A DNA stretch of 64,000 nucleotides from Ectocarpus siliculosus. Taxonomy: Eukaryota; Sar; Phaeophyceae; Ectocarpales; Ectocarpaceae. Positions 45,901 to 60,440 of this stretch are shown piece by piece. The stretch covers positions 3,197,971 through 3,261,970 of the forward strand of contig FN649746.1 of assembly GCA_000310025.1 (NCBI GenBank). The letters run 5' to 3'. Below the pieces are notes generated by a model, which worked only from the letters and a program-made list of their open reading frames with translations, ran no database searches and was not told the DNA's origin. How positions within the stretch are numbered: the first letter of the stretch is position 1; each line of letters opens with the position of its first letter. Position numbers and translations under genes: made by a program.

Positions 45901-48439
45901 TGCGATGTACGCACGAAATATTTAAATGCCAATTTTTCCGCTATTCGCGTGGACGAAGCGCATGAACTCGGTTTCGTTTTGCTCTGTTGATTGTTGTGAA
46001 AGGGAGCGCTTGCACACTCGCAGATGGCGATTGAATCGAGGTCACGCCTGGGCAGGGCGGCAGGACGCGGGCGGACCGGTGCGTGGGGATCGTGGCCGGC
46101 AACGCCAGGTGTTTCCTTTCAGAAGCCATGACGGCGGATATGTCCGCCGGGTGCCCCACGCCGCGACCACGCCGCGACCGTCTTCATGGGAGCCAGGGCT
46201 TACACCCGCTCGGGGAGCAGCAAGGCGCCCGTGCCGTGCACGGTCTTCTCCGCGGACCGCAGACCGCGGCCCAGGGGCGGCGGTGGAATCAAAAGGATGT
46301 TATTGAAGGGGTCGCCGAGAGCTGAGTGAATTAAAACACACGGCCGAATGAGGGCGGCCCGACGGCATGGCAACAAGGGCTGCAGCGAGATTTAAGGCAC
46401 AAGCGAACTCAGACCTGATGGGCGACCTAATCGGGTCCTCAATCGCGGAGCGGGGCAGCTGGTCGATGCGGCGGCGGTGTGTAGGAAGCCACCCGTATCA
46501 CCGCCGCGTGCCGATTATTCCTGCCGTCGTCACGCCGGAGTGGTCGGGGTTCTCCTCGTGCATCGCATCAGGCGATCCAAGAATCGGGATGAGGTTAACG
46601 ACCCATGATCGGGATACAGAGCAGACGGCGGAGCAGTTGCTCTGGTGGTGGCGTCGTTGTCATGTTGTGCAACGTTGCCCGATGACGCGCCGTTAACATC
46701 CTGTCTTAGTTAAAGGTTGTGCAGTGCAAGCTCTGAAGTATGCCCAAGCCCGCGGAGTTTCGAGGCAAATAGTTACGAAATAGGGGCGAATCCCAGAAAC
46801 TAACGCGCGCTGCACCATTTAGCTAAGGATTTGGGAATTTGTTGTATATGGCTGTTGGGGGCAACACATTGGAACGAGTATCCCGAAGGGCGGGAAGATG
46901 AAGTCAGAGGAATGTGTAGGAGCCGCCCACAGTAGAGGACTCGCAAGGGTGTCCCGTTCGGTACGACATAGCGAGTCGGGAGGCAATCGGGGGAAAGCAC
47001 TGTGTGCGGTAGGTAGGCAGTAACAGGAGCTAATCCCACTGCACGAGTAGTGTCATGATGACCTCGATGTTGGCGAAGAAAATGGTAGGGTACCATTTTA
47101 GGGACTTGGTCATCTGAGACTACTGTGTGCAGTAAGATTGGTTCCCTCCACCGCAGAAGAGGGCACCCTCAGTTGCTGTTTGGAGGGAAGAGAGAGACAG
47201 TCTTTATTGGGAGAGAGGCAGAGGCACGATAGAAAGGCCGCAGAAACGTGTCTGCGGGAAACGTGCTCTCTGCCAGTTTGGTATCTCTCTCTTCCCTCGG
47301 GCGGTAGAAAATAATAATAAATGCAATTCGAAAGACAACAATAAATTACCCTCTTGTTCTGTGGGTTGTTGAAACGTGGGTACCCGAGTAGACCATCTCG
47401 GCCAAGTATGCGTGCGAACGATCTCGACTTGTGGGAATGGGACTTGAACTTGAACTTGAACACGTTTCGTTCTCGTTTTCGCCGAAGACTCGCTGTTTTC
47501 ACCTCCTCATCTTGTCTATCGTTTTTATACTTGAAATATTGTTTTCCCCTCCGGTGGTTCTCCTTGAGATGGGTGCAATCAGTCGCCATCGGTTGTAGGT
47601 TCCGTGCTGCTCTATTTGTGTCTCATTCTAGGCTGCGGTGTTGGAGAGATCGACATTTCGGTCAACTACTGACGAAACGATTCACTTGGTACCATGCATA
47701 CGCAAGCAAGGACGCCTTTTAGGCACGACACCCCCACAGCTTGACTCGTACCACTACACTACAAGCCGAACACGCACAATGATGCGCAACAATCACACGG
47801 TGGCGGCGTGTCGCATGTTGAGCCTGGTGAATGGCGAGGGAGATAATGGAGTTACCCGCTTCGACGACGTGATTTGTTGCCTCCTCGCAACGATCTCGCC
47901 GACTTCAACGGTGTCCGTTCTCTCTCGGTGCTTGTTTCTGCTCTTAGTCCATCTGGAGAACGGGCGCAAAAGGGCACATGTTGGGAGCGGGGCAGGGGAG
48001 TCTGCGACCTGTCCGCGTGCAAAGGACCTCAAACGCGGCTCGAGGTTGCCCGGATGTACACCGACTGAGTTCTGGCGTGAGAGTTTTCGTGGGTGTTGGT
48101 CCACAATAAGGTGAAACACGGAAAGGTCGACAAACTCCATATTTTAGGTAGCGCTATTATTGCAGCTGTGCAACTGTGTCCACATCTTACGCTCTACCCT
48201 GCAGGGGGTACCTTACTGAGAGACGCACAATCACGTTGCCATGATGGAGTTTGTTTTAACAGCTTTTCGTACACAAGCCCTGTTCAGTGGTTGAATACGA
48301 CACAATAGTGTATCGAATGCCCCAGACCCACAAGGGAGTCAACCTCGTTTGAAACTGCTGTTCTTCGGATTTGTTACAGCACACACTGAAATTCCCCGCC
48401 CTGCATGTCCGTTAGTAGGGCGCAGGTCCGTTTCTGCGC
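45901..48439. other. region without recognised genes
   Basis: A GC-rich patch at 46030-46330 and several open frames of 100-160 codons (46367-46696 plus, 47110-47589 minus, 47638-48114 plus) show no family signature and no convincing splice partners. The right end should hold the 3' UTR of the minus-strand LRR/coiled-coil gene. Confidence 0.45.
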
Positions 48440-51400
48440 TCACCTTGAAGTAGCGTTCAGGCGGACGCGAATCTCTGGCTGAATGCCCTCAACGTAGACA
48501 CGCCTAAGCTCGTCCAACTGTTCTGATCCCTCGGTCTCGTAACCCCTCTCTTTCAATGCCTCCACGAGCTGTTTGGTGTCCAGAGTTTTGGCGATTCTTC
48601 CCGCCCGTTTCTCCGCCAGAACGAAACGTTTTCGTTCTCGGAGATTTCTTTTCACCTGTCGACTACAAAGGCAATGAATGGTTTAGAGCTCTTCGGTTAG
48701 AGAGGTACCGCTGTGGTTAATAATGTGGTTGTCTTCACATTACAAAACCGGTCCCCGCTCGGTACCTTCTAATATCCGTACCGTGTCGATGGAAAAGGCG
48801 AACTATGAATCATCCATCCGATGCTGAAAAAAAACAAGACGGTTCAGTGGCGTCTGGAGTTCCGTGAGCGAGCTTGTTGTCGCTGTTTCCATGCTGCTTT
48901 TGGTGCTGCTGTTCGCTTACCGTCCGTTCAAGCCCGCCGTCGCGGGCGATGCCATCGATCACGACGGCGAATAATATCGTAATTTGGCCTCCTGGCCCTA
49001 CATCACTCAGAAAGCTCTCGCATACACCCACAAGTAGCCAGTGTATGAGTCTACTGGTCTAGTCGTAGGTCGTTCCTGGCCACACAGGTGATTACCACGC
49101 GGGAAGCCGGTTGCATCGGACCTGTACTTCATATGCGCCCTGTGCTTCTCGCGTTGAAGATTATCCCTGGCGTCACGCAGGCGCCGGAGTCGTTGCCCCA
49201 CTGTGAGAAACCTGTCGTCTATTTCTGGAAGAATACGGTTTCCTTCTTCATCTTCCTCGCCTGATCCCTGGACACGTTGGGCGGCGAAAACGTCGGGGGG
49301 GGGGGGGGGGGGACCAAAGCCTGGGTTGGAGTCTGGTTTTTTGTCCAAACGTGTTCACCCTTCGTGGCTTGAGCGCCATATCAAACTCGAAATGTCCCGT
49401 ACGTTGCGGAAGAAGTTCTAAGGTCCGTTGCCCGCGGCGGATGTCAAAACGAAAAGTGATGCTACCGCACGGTCGGCCTAGTCCTGAATAGCGCAAACTT
49501 CGATCCAAATCGTACCCGCAGCATTGAGATTTCAGCCCCAAGCGCAATCTCGTCATTAAGCTGCACACCGAGCAGAGGGGTCTCTCCTCGTGGCCGACGC
49601 TTCGATCTTGGTCGCCCCTGCACTAGCTTGTCTCGATGGATGTCTGCTAGACAGAGGTAGGTGAGGCAAGAGCAGGTGGCTGTAAGTCTCGCGGAGAGGA
49701 TTAGGTGCCGACACACATCGTTGGACGGGTTGGTCTTGTAGTGCCCACCGAAAGGAGTAATTGCGGCACGTGGGTGAAGCCTAACACCAGGTGCTTCGGT
49801 AGGGCCCAATCGTCAACCCTTGTACAATTTGTCTCGCCGTTCGCGCGTCGTTGTGGTAGATTTTTACGAGACATCCGCGTCCATCGTAAGCTCTGCCGAT
49901 AATGACAGTATTTTCTGTTTCCGCCGTGTGTGATTCAACGGGTGAGATCAGTTTGGTTGATCACTAACGACCGATAGAGCTCTTTCGAAGTCATTAAGCT
50001 TCCTTTGCCGGAGGAAACGTTCCATGCGATCACGAGAGACAGCCTACCCACGGAATAATGATGTACACGCACGTGCCTCTATGCTACCTTTTCGCCTGAA
50101 ACAAGCAAAACCCGGCCAACGCCGTTTGGTGGAGTTATCCCGACGTGTTCCAACCCGGCCGTGTATGGAAGCTGGGGTCAATGGTCTACAGATTGCCGTC
50201 ATCCATGGATATGAGGGCTCCCGAACCGAACGTGTGTCCATGAATTCTTGAAGCTTCCGATCTTGCCTTCGGGAGTGCTCTTTTTCTTCAGTCGAATAAT
50301 GTCGCCATGGTCTCGGATAAGTGCTAGTGCACGCTTCACGTGGGGGCTCTCCCGACGAGCCTGGCGTGTTTTGCCAAACGGGCGGGGGGGTAAACGGGAG
50401 GGGGGGTATACGAGAGAGAAGGGATGCACAAGAGTGCTGAATGAAAATCGATACGTGAAGAATACGGAGTTGAAGCGGGAAGGGAGGACACTCTAACCGC
50501 ATCGCAACAAGATTACCGAAATGTAACCGAGTTACTCCGATCAATATTTCAACCTACGGGCTTGAAAGAAGAAAAACATGGTTTCGCGGGATGATCCATA
50601 GAGTCCGTTCTATACCACGGTAACCCGGACTCCGCTGTACACCCACCCAACGAAACCGGATGACAGGGCGACCAAGGCCGACTACTTGGAGTTGAGCGCT
50701 TTTTTGCTCTTCCTGTGGAGCACAGATAAATTAATTCTACGTGGAGCATCGCTTACCACAGCGTTCAGGTACTCTTGAGTTGCCTCGGAGTACGCTTCGC
50801 TCAGACGCTGCACCTCCTTCTCGGTAAAAAGCACCAGGTGTGGAAACGGGCGGACATGTCGCAGGATAGGAAAACGGGCGATTGGCTACACCTCGATGCG
50901 TCTCTTCCATCAACTTAGTCGCTGTTTTTGCTATGGGCGCTTTTCACCTCTGTCTCTCAAACCGAAACGCAACCCTGAAGGGAGAGACGAACGCGCTTGC
51001 GAAACATCGTGCCATCGAAAACTGCTACCTTGCAAAAACACGAGCAGTATTTTTCATCACCGAGATCTAGAAAAAAACCGCGAGACGATATAATCAATCA
51101 CGAAAGAGGACTTCAGCAGTTTTCGTGGGAAAACCTTCCGTAACGGAACCCTTCCGACAAAATGCGCCTCACCTCTGCTTCCATTGGCGATTTTGTGTGT
51201 GCGAAGGCGTTCGTGCTGATTTTATGGTTTGGAGTTGTATCTCCGGTAGCCTCAGATATTGGGTCTGCTCCAACCATGGCTTCGTCTGGAAAGGTTATTC
51301 GGACGGGCGTTCGGGGCCGTCTTAGTCGTGGTGACTTCGGAATGTAGTAGAGTGATGGGGGGGGGGGTGATTTTGTTTGGGTTGATGGCATTCGTGCGTT

Positions 51401-54400
51401 GAGTCATAGTGCCAACTGATGCAGACGTTTCTCATGCCATCGTACCGAAGCACCGTCTCCACAAAAAAAGTTGTTCACCCTTGGTCTGGTTCGATTTCAT
51501 GTGTATGATGAGACTATTTCATCAATTTGTTTACAGCCCGTTGCTTGACCAGGCCACCGCTTCCAAGCGTTGTTCTCAGTGGCAGTTTTCTATCTTGTAG
51601 TGTGTGCCAATATAGTACCGTCCATCGTTCTAGATATTGTCCGGACAGAAACAAGTCTACTTATTGGTCGATGCGACCCTGTGCCTTCTTCAGCGCACTC
51701 TGCCTCACCTGTGTGCAACGGAATCACTCGATCTGTCCCTGCCCCTTCCTCCCGCCGCCCTGATTGTGTCTCCCCTCTTTCCGCAGACGCTCGTCGTGCG
51801 TGCTGCTCCTGCCTCCCATCCCCGTTCTTGGCGCCTCCACCTTTAGGGTCGATGCCACCATCGCCAGTGACATTGGGGATATGCACACCAGGCCCGTCCC
51901 TGCAAGCATCGCCTCTCAGCCCGGGCGTGCCTTCAGTAACGGCTGGTGCTCGTTCGCTCGACGACGACAGATCATCGTAAGACAGCTTGCCGTGTAGCCT
52001 AGTGTTGTCAGCTGTCGACCTTACGGAAGGAGCTGTTCGCGCCCTTGTTGCCGCTTCGTTACTCCCAGGAAGCACGATACCATGACCCATGTCGTCTCTG
52101 CTATATGAGGTATGGCAGTCCGGCCGTGATAAAACGAAGTGGATCGTAGCTGTTTCACTGAGTTCTGTCTCTGAGAAAGGGAGTGTCACAGTGCTCGTGG
52201 ACGTGTTTGCAACTATTGTTGGTTGGCCATGAAGCGATGGCCGCAAGTCGAGGCAAAACTCACCCCATTTACCTAGAGAGGTTCAGCCGCGCCTTTTCCA
52301 ATGCCACCGCTGCCTCATCTCGCCGTATCCCCGTCTCTTCCACCTCCCGCGCTGTCTCCGATGTTATATGCACAGCTTCCGCAACTTGAAGGTCCAGGTC
52401 TCGCCTGCATCGTGCGCCGTATCGAGGCTCAGGTTACTATATTTCGAACAGTTTCGCGAAACGTCCTTCCCGTCTTGTTCAATCCATCACGTACGTGACC
52501 GTATAGCAACATTTTCTTGCCCTCCACGATAGGTAGAAAGGACAACAGATGCTCCAGACTACAGTGGTCATCACCCCTGGAGCTGACCAACCCCACTGAC
52601 GACGTGAACAAAAGTGCAGCCCAATACGCAAGTGATTCATTTGAGGTAATGGGCCACGGAAGGCTCTAGCATATTATCCCCATGGGAAACAACATGGCCC
52701 ACTTCACGCATAATGGAAGATGTCGACGGTCCTGTTGGCCGTGCAGATACGTTCCGCGCCATTTCGCCAAATATACATGTCATGGCTCTGTGGCGCTGTT
52801 GGTCAGCCCTGGCAGGAACTTTGCGATTGAGTGGACTAAACGCAAGGTCATTTGTGATCACAACGAGTCCCACGGTAGGCATCGTATCGGAAAATCGAGG
52901 GTAACGGACTCACCGGTCACTTCCAACAGGAACAACCGCCCTCAACGCCTCTTCGTCTCTGGCAATCTCCGCCAGCTTCCGTAATTTCGACGCCAAACCG
53001 ACGACGGTTTTCTCGGTCCTCCTCAAAGCATTCCGCTTGGCAACAACAACGGCCATCGCCGAAGATTTGTCTGCTGTTGTTTTTCGGAACATGGTGTCGT
53101 AGACGCTAAGGCGTGATCGGAGGCCTCGCTCCTTTGCTTCCAGCTCATCAATTCTCCTGTTGTGGAGGGGGGCGAGAGCAAAAGCGTGGCTTTCGCAAGT
53201 TGCTACAACTCTCTGTGTTGACCTTACAATTCGTGCCGGCATGTTCGAGGGCTCTCTGGCTAAGACAAAACGGTTGGAAGGGTACGAGTTGGCTACATCG
53301 GACGAGGGTGAACACTAACCTGCACACGGCGCTGCAATCATGTCCAATATGACCGGAGAGTGTGGCTGACGTATATATTCGAGATGAATAGCCTAAACGT
53401 GGGACGCACCAACCAAATGTTGGTTGGCACGGTCACCGGCTACTGTACACTTTAGGATCGAATCTCGTAGAACAAAACATAGGAAAGCCATGACCGTCGG
53501 CCAAAGTCGTAGGCACTCGAAGCCCACCTTTCCGCTGCTTCAAGGCGACCTCGAGCCCCCCGAAGCTCAGTTTCCATCCCCTCGGCGTGATCCGCGCGTT
53601 CTTGCAAGTCTCGCTCCAACTCCACTCGGTCAACAAAACTGTAGGTGGTTGTCTCGGTTTCCTTTTGTTGCCCACGCAGTTCCACCTCGACAGCTGCATA
53701 AACAATAACGGCACGGCAGTTCGGGTACTGGAGTGAAAAAGTAACGGTGTCGATGCCAACAGCTGGGAGCCCTGCACTCGCGGGCTCCACGTATGGGGCA
53801 AGGAACGGAGAATACCATACGCCGCATCTGCGGTGGATTGCGCCCCTTTTGTCCGCAGCCTGCGTGCAATTGAGTGTTTATTACGTCCTTCACTCCAAAT
53901 GATACAGTACTGCTATGCACGTGGCTCACACAACGCGTTGACAATGACTGTTGAGAAGTTCGGTTACATACGAGGAGACAACGTAAGCTCAACAAATAGT
54001 GAAACTTTTGGCAGTTCTACATCCTGTTTTTCACTCTGACCCAGCACCCGATACAAGACATGAGATACAACCCACACAATTCATCTTCGCGAGCTCCCGA
54101 TCAGCAACCACGAAGTGAATTATCGACAGGAGCAGCCAACGTGTCTCTGTGTCTTGAAGCCTAGTTGGCCACGCGCCTTAGCATTCGCGCTCACGAAATC
54201 GGCCAAACCGTGGTAGTACACGTCTTGAGATTCTTAGTCGAACCAAGAATAGTACCGTAAGAGGCAGAGAAATGGCAACCCCTCTCGTCCGATTTCAAAC
54301 ATCGACCGCTCCACCACCAAGTGGACACACCACCAAGTGGACACGAAAAGAGCCCGATACGCCTACAAAATGCCCTCGACGAGATTCTTCCAAATACACG

Positions 54401-57400
54401 ATTCTTCATGTTGGCAATAGCTTGGTCGTGGGGCAACCGAGCTTTGAAAATCAGGCAGGGGGGGGGGGGGGGGAATGATATTTCCTTTTACGGAATATTT
54501 TCGTCAATCTGGCTCTAGGACAGCAAAGTGACCACGCAAGGATGCCATGAGATGGTAGCTTTACCTCGTTGTGAGTTCCTTGCAGCTCTCGCAATAGGAT
54601 CCAAGCGCCTCACGCTATCCCTGGCCGCTTTACGAAGATCCCTAGCATTGGCAAGCGATTCTTCCAGCGACGAGACATCTGCCTGAGTTCGCTCTCCAAA
54701 ATCCTCTCGCTGTTGATGAAGTGACTGACTCTCGCTTTGTGGTCGAGACAGTTTGTTTACGAGAGGCGCAAAAATAATCGAAATGAGTGAGGCTGCAAAC
54801 GTGTCTCATGTTCTTCGAGCGTGTATTTCCGTGGCTCAAGACGATGTTCGTTGACGTGCGCCTGGTGGAAGTGCGTCGGCAAACCGCGTACGCACCACCT
54901 ACAGCCACCTACAGTATACCTCGAACACTGGGCGAATACTGGGCGGGGGCGATGTCCACTGTACGCCGACGCGGATGAAGAGTCACCCTCTACTATCGGA
55001 ATAAACCGGGGCTCAATGAGGGAGCGTTTCCGCCAAATGGTCTTGATGGCTACAGCATGTCTTCCTGAAAAGGTGTGAATCGCCCTTCATTATTCGGTTG
55101 GGCGGAAGTTTTCCGTGTACCAGCCCCCAGAGATCACGTTTGTGAACCTGCGGACTCTTCATGCTACGACACAAATAGATCATTGAACGGGGAAAAAGTG
55201 TCAAGTTCGAGCACGCTCAAGTCGCCCGTCGTATGGGTAATCCAGATTTTCCGAAACAGAGATAAATTCGAGGTACGTTCAGATACACCAGTCACCAGAG
55301 ACTTTGTGGCCCTTTCATTACAGGTTTCAAACAACGAGTTGGTAGCTATGCACGCCTTTCGTCCTCCCCACCACAGTACGCACGTTGAGCTATTAGTTTA
55401 CGTACTAACCGTGACAGGGCTGCCTCTTCTTCATCCATATCTAGGCACTTCGCCGCTGCTAACAAGCCAAGTCTTAGTCCCTCTTCGGCTGCCGCTTTAA
55501 GATCCGCGGCGCGTATGAGTGTGTTGTCCCCTCCACACAAAGAGTGAATCGCTTGGCCCCTCGCCCACTGGTCTTGCCCCTCCGCGCCAGCATCGTCACC
55601 AGCAACAATTTGTCCGGGAGAACCATCTTCGCCCTTGCCCCCTTCGTGGCGGCTTGGTGCCCCCAAAAGGACCGAGATGTCTGTCTCGCTCTTCCTGGAT
55701 CGAACGTGCGGCCCACACTGGTTCTCGAAGACGTCACGACAAAGTTTGCCTCCTTCGCCCCCAGATGAGCGTAAACTCTCTGTGGAGTGGTGTCGCTTCA
55801 AGCTGGTCTGTATATCCGAAATGCTCGTCTCCTTTATGCCTCTATCGCAAGACTCACACGAGCGAGTTGGTGGTGATAGAGTGGGTTTTGATGCCGATCT
55901 TCGTTGCGTTTTGGAAACCCGCCCTCTCTCAGCAAATGAGTTTTGACGGATAGGTGATTGGGCCTCGTCGGGTACAACTGCGGAAGTATCCACCGACTCC
56001 TGGCGTAGAGTCCCCCCATCGGATCTCATTTTGTCGTTGATCCCTAAACCTTTGGACGGCCGTTTTGTGTGCCAACCCCTATGGTCGCTCGCAGATTCGT
56101 TGCCAGCAATGTGGTTGGTATTGCTCATTCCACGCGGTAACGGCATTCCCGATTCACAGGAGGCAACGACTCTGCCCAATGCCATTACACTTGACCATAG
56201 CTGTGGCTCTACCAATGATTGGTCGCCGTCCTCGCCGTAGGACAAACCCACCCCTGTTCGTCGAGAATTTGGATCATGGGAGGCCACCAATGCAAAGCTA
56301 TCGTTCCCGTTGCGTCCGCCACAGTCTGGTACTACTGATGCAGCTCTGTCGTTTGGATCAGGAGATAGCGGACGCGGATAGCGCATCCCTTGGACCCTGC
56401 CGAGAACGCACAGGCCAACACGAAGAATAGCGCGCGGTGGGGATACCACAGTAGAGAGCAAGCCAAAACCGTTAAGGCAGTCACTCCCCCCGAGTGTTTC
56501 TCCTACAACAATATACATTTTTTCACTGTGCGCTTGGTTGCATGTGCAATATGTAAATGTGGACGACGTATCCAAAAATATTTCACTAAAGTCGTGTATT
56601 CCGCACGTGAGGCTTACCTGGCGGCGTCTAGCAACCAATCCCTCAGACAAGCCGCTCGAAATCCGAGCCGCTTTTCCTCTCGCCAAGGCAATTGCTTCTT
56701 CTTGCCACCACCGCCGTCACCCTCGTCAGAGTGAACTTCGTCCTTCCTTTCCTCTTGCCGGCTTGTTTTGCCGACTCTTGTGATTTGGGGAGACGTGTTT
56801 GCTTGTATGGCCAAGACCTGTTCGCGACTCAAACCACAAGCTCGCAGGACAATGGTGTGCACCTTTGTGTTCACCTGGGGTTAGACGACAGTATTTGAGC
56901 CGCGAGAGTGACGTGGAAAACAGTGATTCTGGCGGTTTCATTTTACAACCGGTCATTGTAGCGCATTCCTCGCTAAGGCGGGCAGGAGGGTGAATACGTA
57001 GTGCTCTTGCTGTTGTCCGTAATGACGATCAGCCCTTGGAGGCTTGTACAATGCAGGGATGAACTGCATCTACAGTCAGAGCTCCTTGTCCATCTACGCG
57101 TTTTTCCGTGTTGGCAACCGCCATAACAAGCCCTGCCACTCGCCTGAAGTCCAAACGACAGCAAGTCTGCTGCACTCTCCCAAGCGCTTGCATCCGTCGT
57201 ACTCCCGAAGTCATTCCCAGACACGTCGACAGTTTCCAGGGTGCGGTTCGCGCAGAGAGCGGTCGCGATCGCCTTGGCCCCGATTGTTTTCATCCCTGCG
57301 TTGGCCATGCGAAGCCTCCTGTATCCAAGGGAAGCATTCATAGACCAAAATCAATTTGGGCATTCAATGCTTATCGACGCCGAGATGTCTTGGGCGAGAG

Positions 57401-60074
57401 AGGTTCAGCATGTGCGTGCCATTGCCAAGAGGGCCAAGGAGAATCGCTTTGACCCTACCGCGGTGCCCGCTGGCCACAACCAATACTATCGTGGTCCGTA
57501 GTAGGGCCGGGAGGAGGGTGGCGAGAGGCAGAGCGGTGCACAACGAATACCATGTACGGCTGGTTCCACCGGAGCTGTGGTACTTTTCAATCAACCGGGT
57601 CTGTAAAAAGGTCGTGAGGAGGGTCGGAAGACACAGAGCGGTGCACAATAACCCCATGTACCGTTGTTTATTCTGGAGCTGTGGCTACCTATCAATCGGC
57701 CGTTTTGCGCACACCTCGATACGATATCGTACACGACTTGCTTTATAGAAGACAACGTGAACAGTGTCGGTTCGTACATAGAATACCTGAGCGGGCAACC
57801 GTGGGGCGATATTAGCGCCGCAGCTAAGGACACAGCACCATCGTCCCCCGGACGGGGAGGATCCCACCGCATCCCCTCCTTCCCACGAACGTTAATGGTT
57901 TTCCAAGCAGCCGGGTCGACGTCGAGGCAGCCAGCCAGGGACAGAGACCGGAGTGGACACCCTTGTTGGGACAGGTAGATTGCCAGGGAGAGGCAAGCCT
58001 TGTCGCCGAATGGATTGTGGCACAAGTCGAGGGTCGAGAGGACCTTCAAGGGGCCCAACGCGTTGGCCAGCCGGTGGCATCCTACGTCTGTTATCTGCGA
58101 AAAGGGTATTGGTGAAAGGACGATCATTGGACGGGGGCGGTGGATAACGTTAGGGGAGATGTACGCATAGTCGTGCATGCCGTAGTCGTTAGACCATTGA
58201 CCTCGCATCCCTACAAAGCCGGGACGGAGCACGCCGGGTTCTCACCGGACCAGGCTCTCACATCACCAAGCGCGAAGCGCCGCGAGGTATTCGGCGAGTC
58301 GCATGAAGGGTGCGCTGCATCCTGCTAAGGGTGTTCGGCATCTTGTGCTTACTTCCTTGCGTACGGATGACAGCTGCGTATGACTCAATTTACTTTCTGG
58401 TGCTTTCACTTCCAGAGACAGTTGTGAGCACAGTGTAACTGCCTCGAGGGTGCTTGACCATTTTTACACAACGTGGTACGATTATCTTCTTTGCGCGGAG
58501 TGAGGGTTCTCGACCCGCACAACATAATCAACTCGACCACCGTTGGTTTACCGCCCAAAACCAAACAGAGGTAATAAAAGGCGGTAACCTGGTTGCCGAG
58601 TTCACGAAGTGATCGGCTTGTTTTACAACATCGCTGCCAAGTGACGAAAACCCAACCCCGATGGCAAACACCGGGGGAGGCGGCATGTTTTACAACGTCG
58701 TTGCCAAGCGACGAAAACCCAACCCCGATGGCAAACATCGGAGAGGGGGGGTGGGGTTAAACAGTTAGGAGGTTCAGATTCCGATACAACGAGTGCAATC
58801 AGAGATCGAAACTCATGGCCTTTTATCGTTCGTGGCCGACAAAATCCTTGGTTCAAAGCCAGGCCTGCTTACCTGTACGGGGCAAATGTAACCATCAACA
58901 CGATGTACGTATTATCTACCACATCTCACCTCGTTGTCGTTGAGGTGCAACTTTTGCAGCCCTCGGGCATGCCTCAGACCATCTGCTAGGGAACAAAGGC
59001 CCTTGTCTCCCAAGGCGTTGTTTCCGAGGTGCAAGGCTACGATGACGCAGTCTTTCAGCGCGGGTGCCTGAAGTTGTTGGGGAACCCGGGCAGGGCGAAA
59101 ATCTAGCATGTTTCTCGATTTCATGCCTTTTGGGTCTGGTGGTGCTGGTGTTCTTTCGGGGGTCAGGTTGGCATTTCAAGGGGCCGGCATTAGCCCGCCC
59201 TTCAGGATATCACTCTCTCGGCCCATAGCAATTTGTATACAGGACACATGTTGCTGATCGTGTTGAGACTCCCCCACAATGCGCTAAATGTTTCTTCCTA
59301 TTTTGCCACCGATTTTTCCCCCTCTGAGACTAGGAGCCCGCAGCTATTAGGCCCAGCTGCTTGACGGCCGCTTTTGGAGGGTGAACTACAGCATCAACAA
59401 GATCCCCCCTCACACACTGTAGACAGGACACAAACGTGACAGAGCCCTGCAGTCGGTTTCTTACCAGCTGTTGAGCCCCTGCTGCACCGATTCCCTGAGA
59501 TGACAAGTAGATCGCCCTCATCGTAACTCTGGCTTCTTCCGTGGAGGTAGAGTAAAGAACTCTTAGCACCTGATATGTAGATACAACGGTTACCAAGGCT
59601 GACGTTATGGTGGGAGCGGCGTGACGTTTCGCGAATCAAGATGTACTAGACCACGGTGGATTGGCCCCTCTAGGATTGGGTGTTCATGTTCTTACAAGGA
59701 ATGCCTTTGATGGCTCCAAAACCAACTAGTACATATTGACATCCGTCAACCGTTTTTCTTGCTGAATGCGGCGTAGAAACGTTTGCGAGACCGAAATTGC
59801 GTGTAATGTTAAGCCACAATCGGGCCCTGACAAGGAATTTGCCCCGGTTCTAGCGCAGTCGTCAGTGACATCATTCGTTCCGCGCTCACTTTCCACCCCT
59901 GGCGGCTATTCTCACCTCCTGAAGTTTGTGTCCCACGATGGTATCTCTCTCTTGTGTTGTGGTGTTCCTCCGCGAGTCCGGCGTCTCGGCGCTATCGACG
60001 GTTTCGCCCTCCGCTGTCGGACCCTCCTCAGTCTCGTCGTCGAAACCATCACCATCCTTGTGCTTCATATCGCC
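48440..60074 (-). CDS. LRR, Ser-rich linker, coiled-coil and SAP-like protein (17 exons, 5' end continues upstream)
   Basis: Exons in order on the minus strand: 60074-59916, 59569-59465, 59067-58930, 58094-57787, 57318-57144, 56874-56618, 56396-55410, 54734-54565, 53693-53528, 53156-52914, 52404-52273, 52100-51709, 51285-51173, 50819-50757, 49267-49096, 48997-48921 and 48655-48440. All junction phases agree, giving 1290 codons plus stop. An acidic start is followed by ribonuclease-inhibitor-type LRRs over five exons (IVALHLGNNALGDKGLCSLA, LSTLDLCHNPFGDKACLSLA, LETVDVSGNDFG). A Ser-rich ~330-residue exon follows, then long coiled coils (ELERDLQERADHAEGMETEL; ELEAKERGLRSRL). The C-terminal exon resembles a SAP motif (TKQLVEALKERGYETEGSEQ). 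It is probably an intracellular scaffold; flagellar, centrosomal or nuclear roles are all possible. The donor after 57144 is GC rather than GT. Confidence 0.8.
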
Positions 60075-60440
60075 CTGGGGTGATGTTTGGGTCGGGGCCG
60101 CATCCTTTGGTCAAGGGAGTAGGATGGCAGTTGTTGTTTTTCAGCGCTGCATGGCTAGCCTACACCCAACGGGTACAGGTTCGAGTAAGGGTCGCCTGCT
60201 TGGATCTTGGTAGGTTTAATGAAAAGTGGATGTACTGTAGATCTAAACTGTACATGGTCCTAGGAGAATATCCAGGGGAAGAATCAAGTCGAAAAGTCAC
60301 TTTCCTAAGGATCCTCCTTGACCGCCAACTACCCCGCGGGTAGCCATGCCACCGCTGTTGTTGTACCTCATTCCTGTCCCTTGAGTTCAAGCCGTCTCAA
60401 GCAATTACCCACCACCGAGGGTGTGTCTCCACTAGCACAC

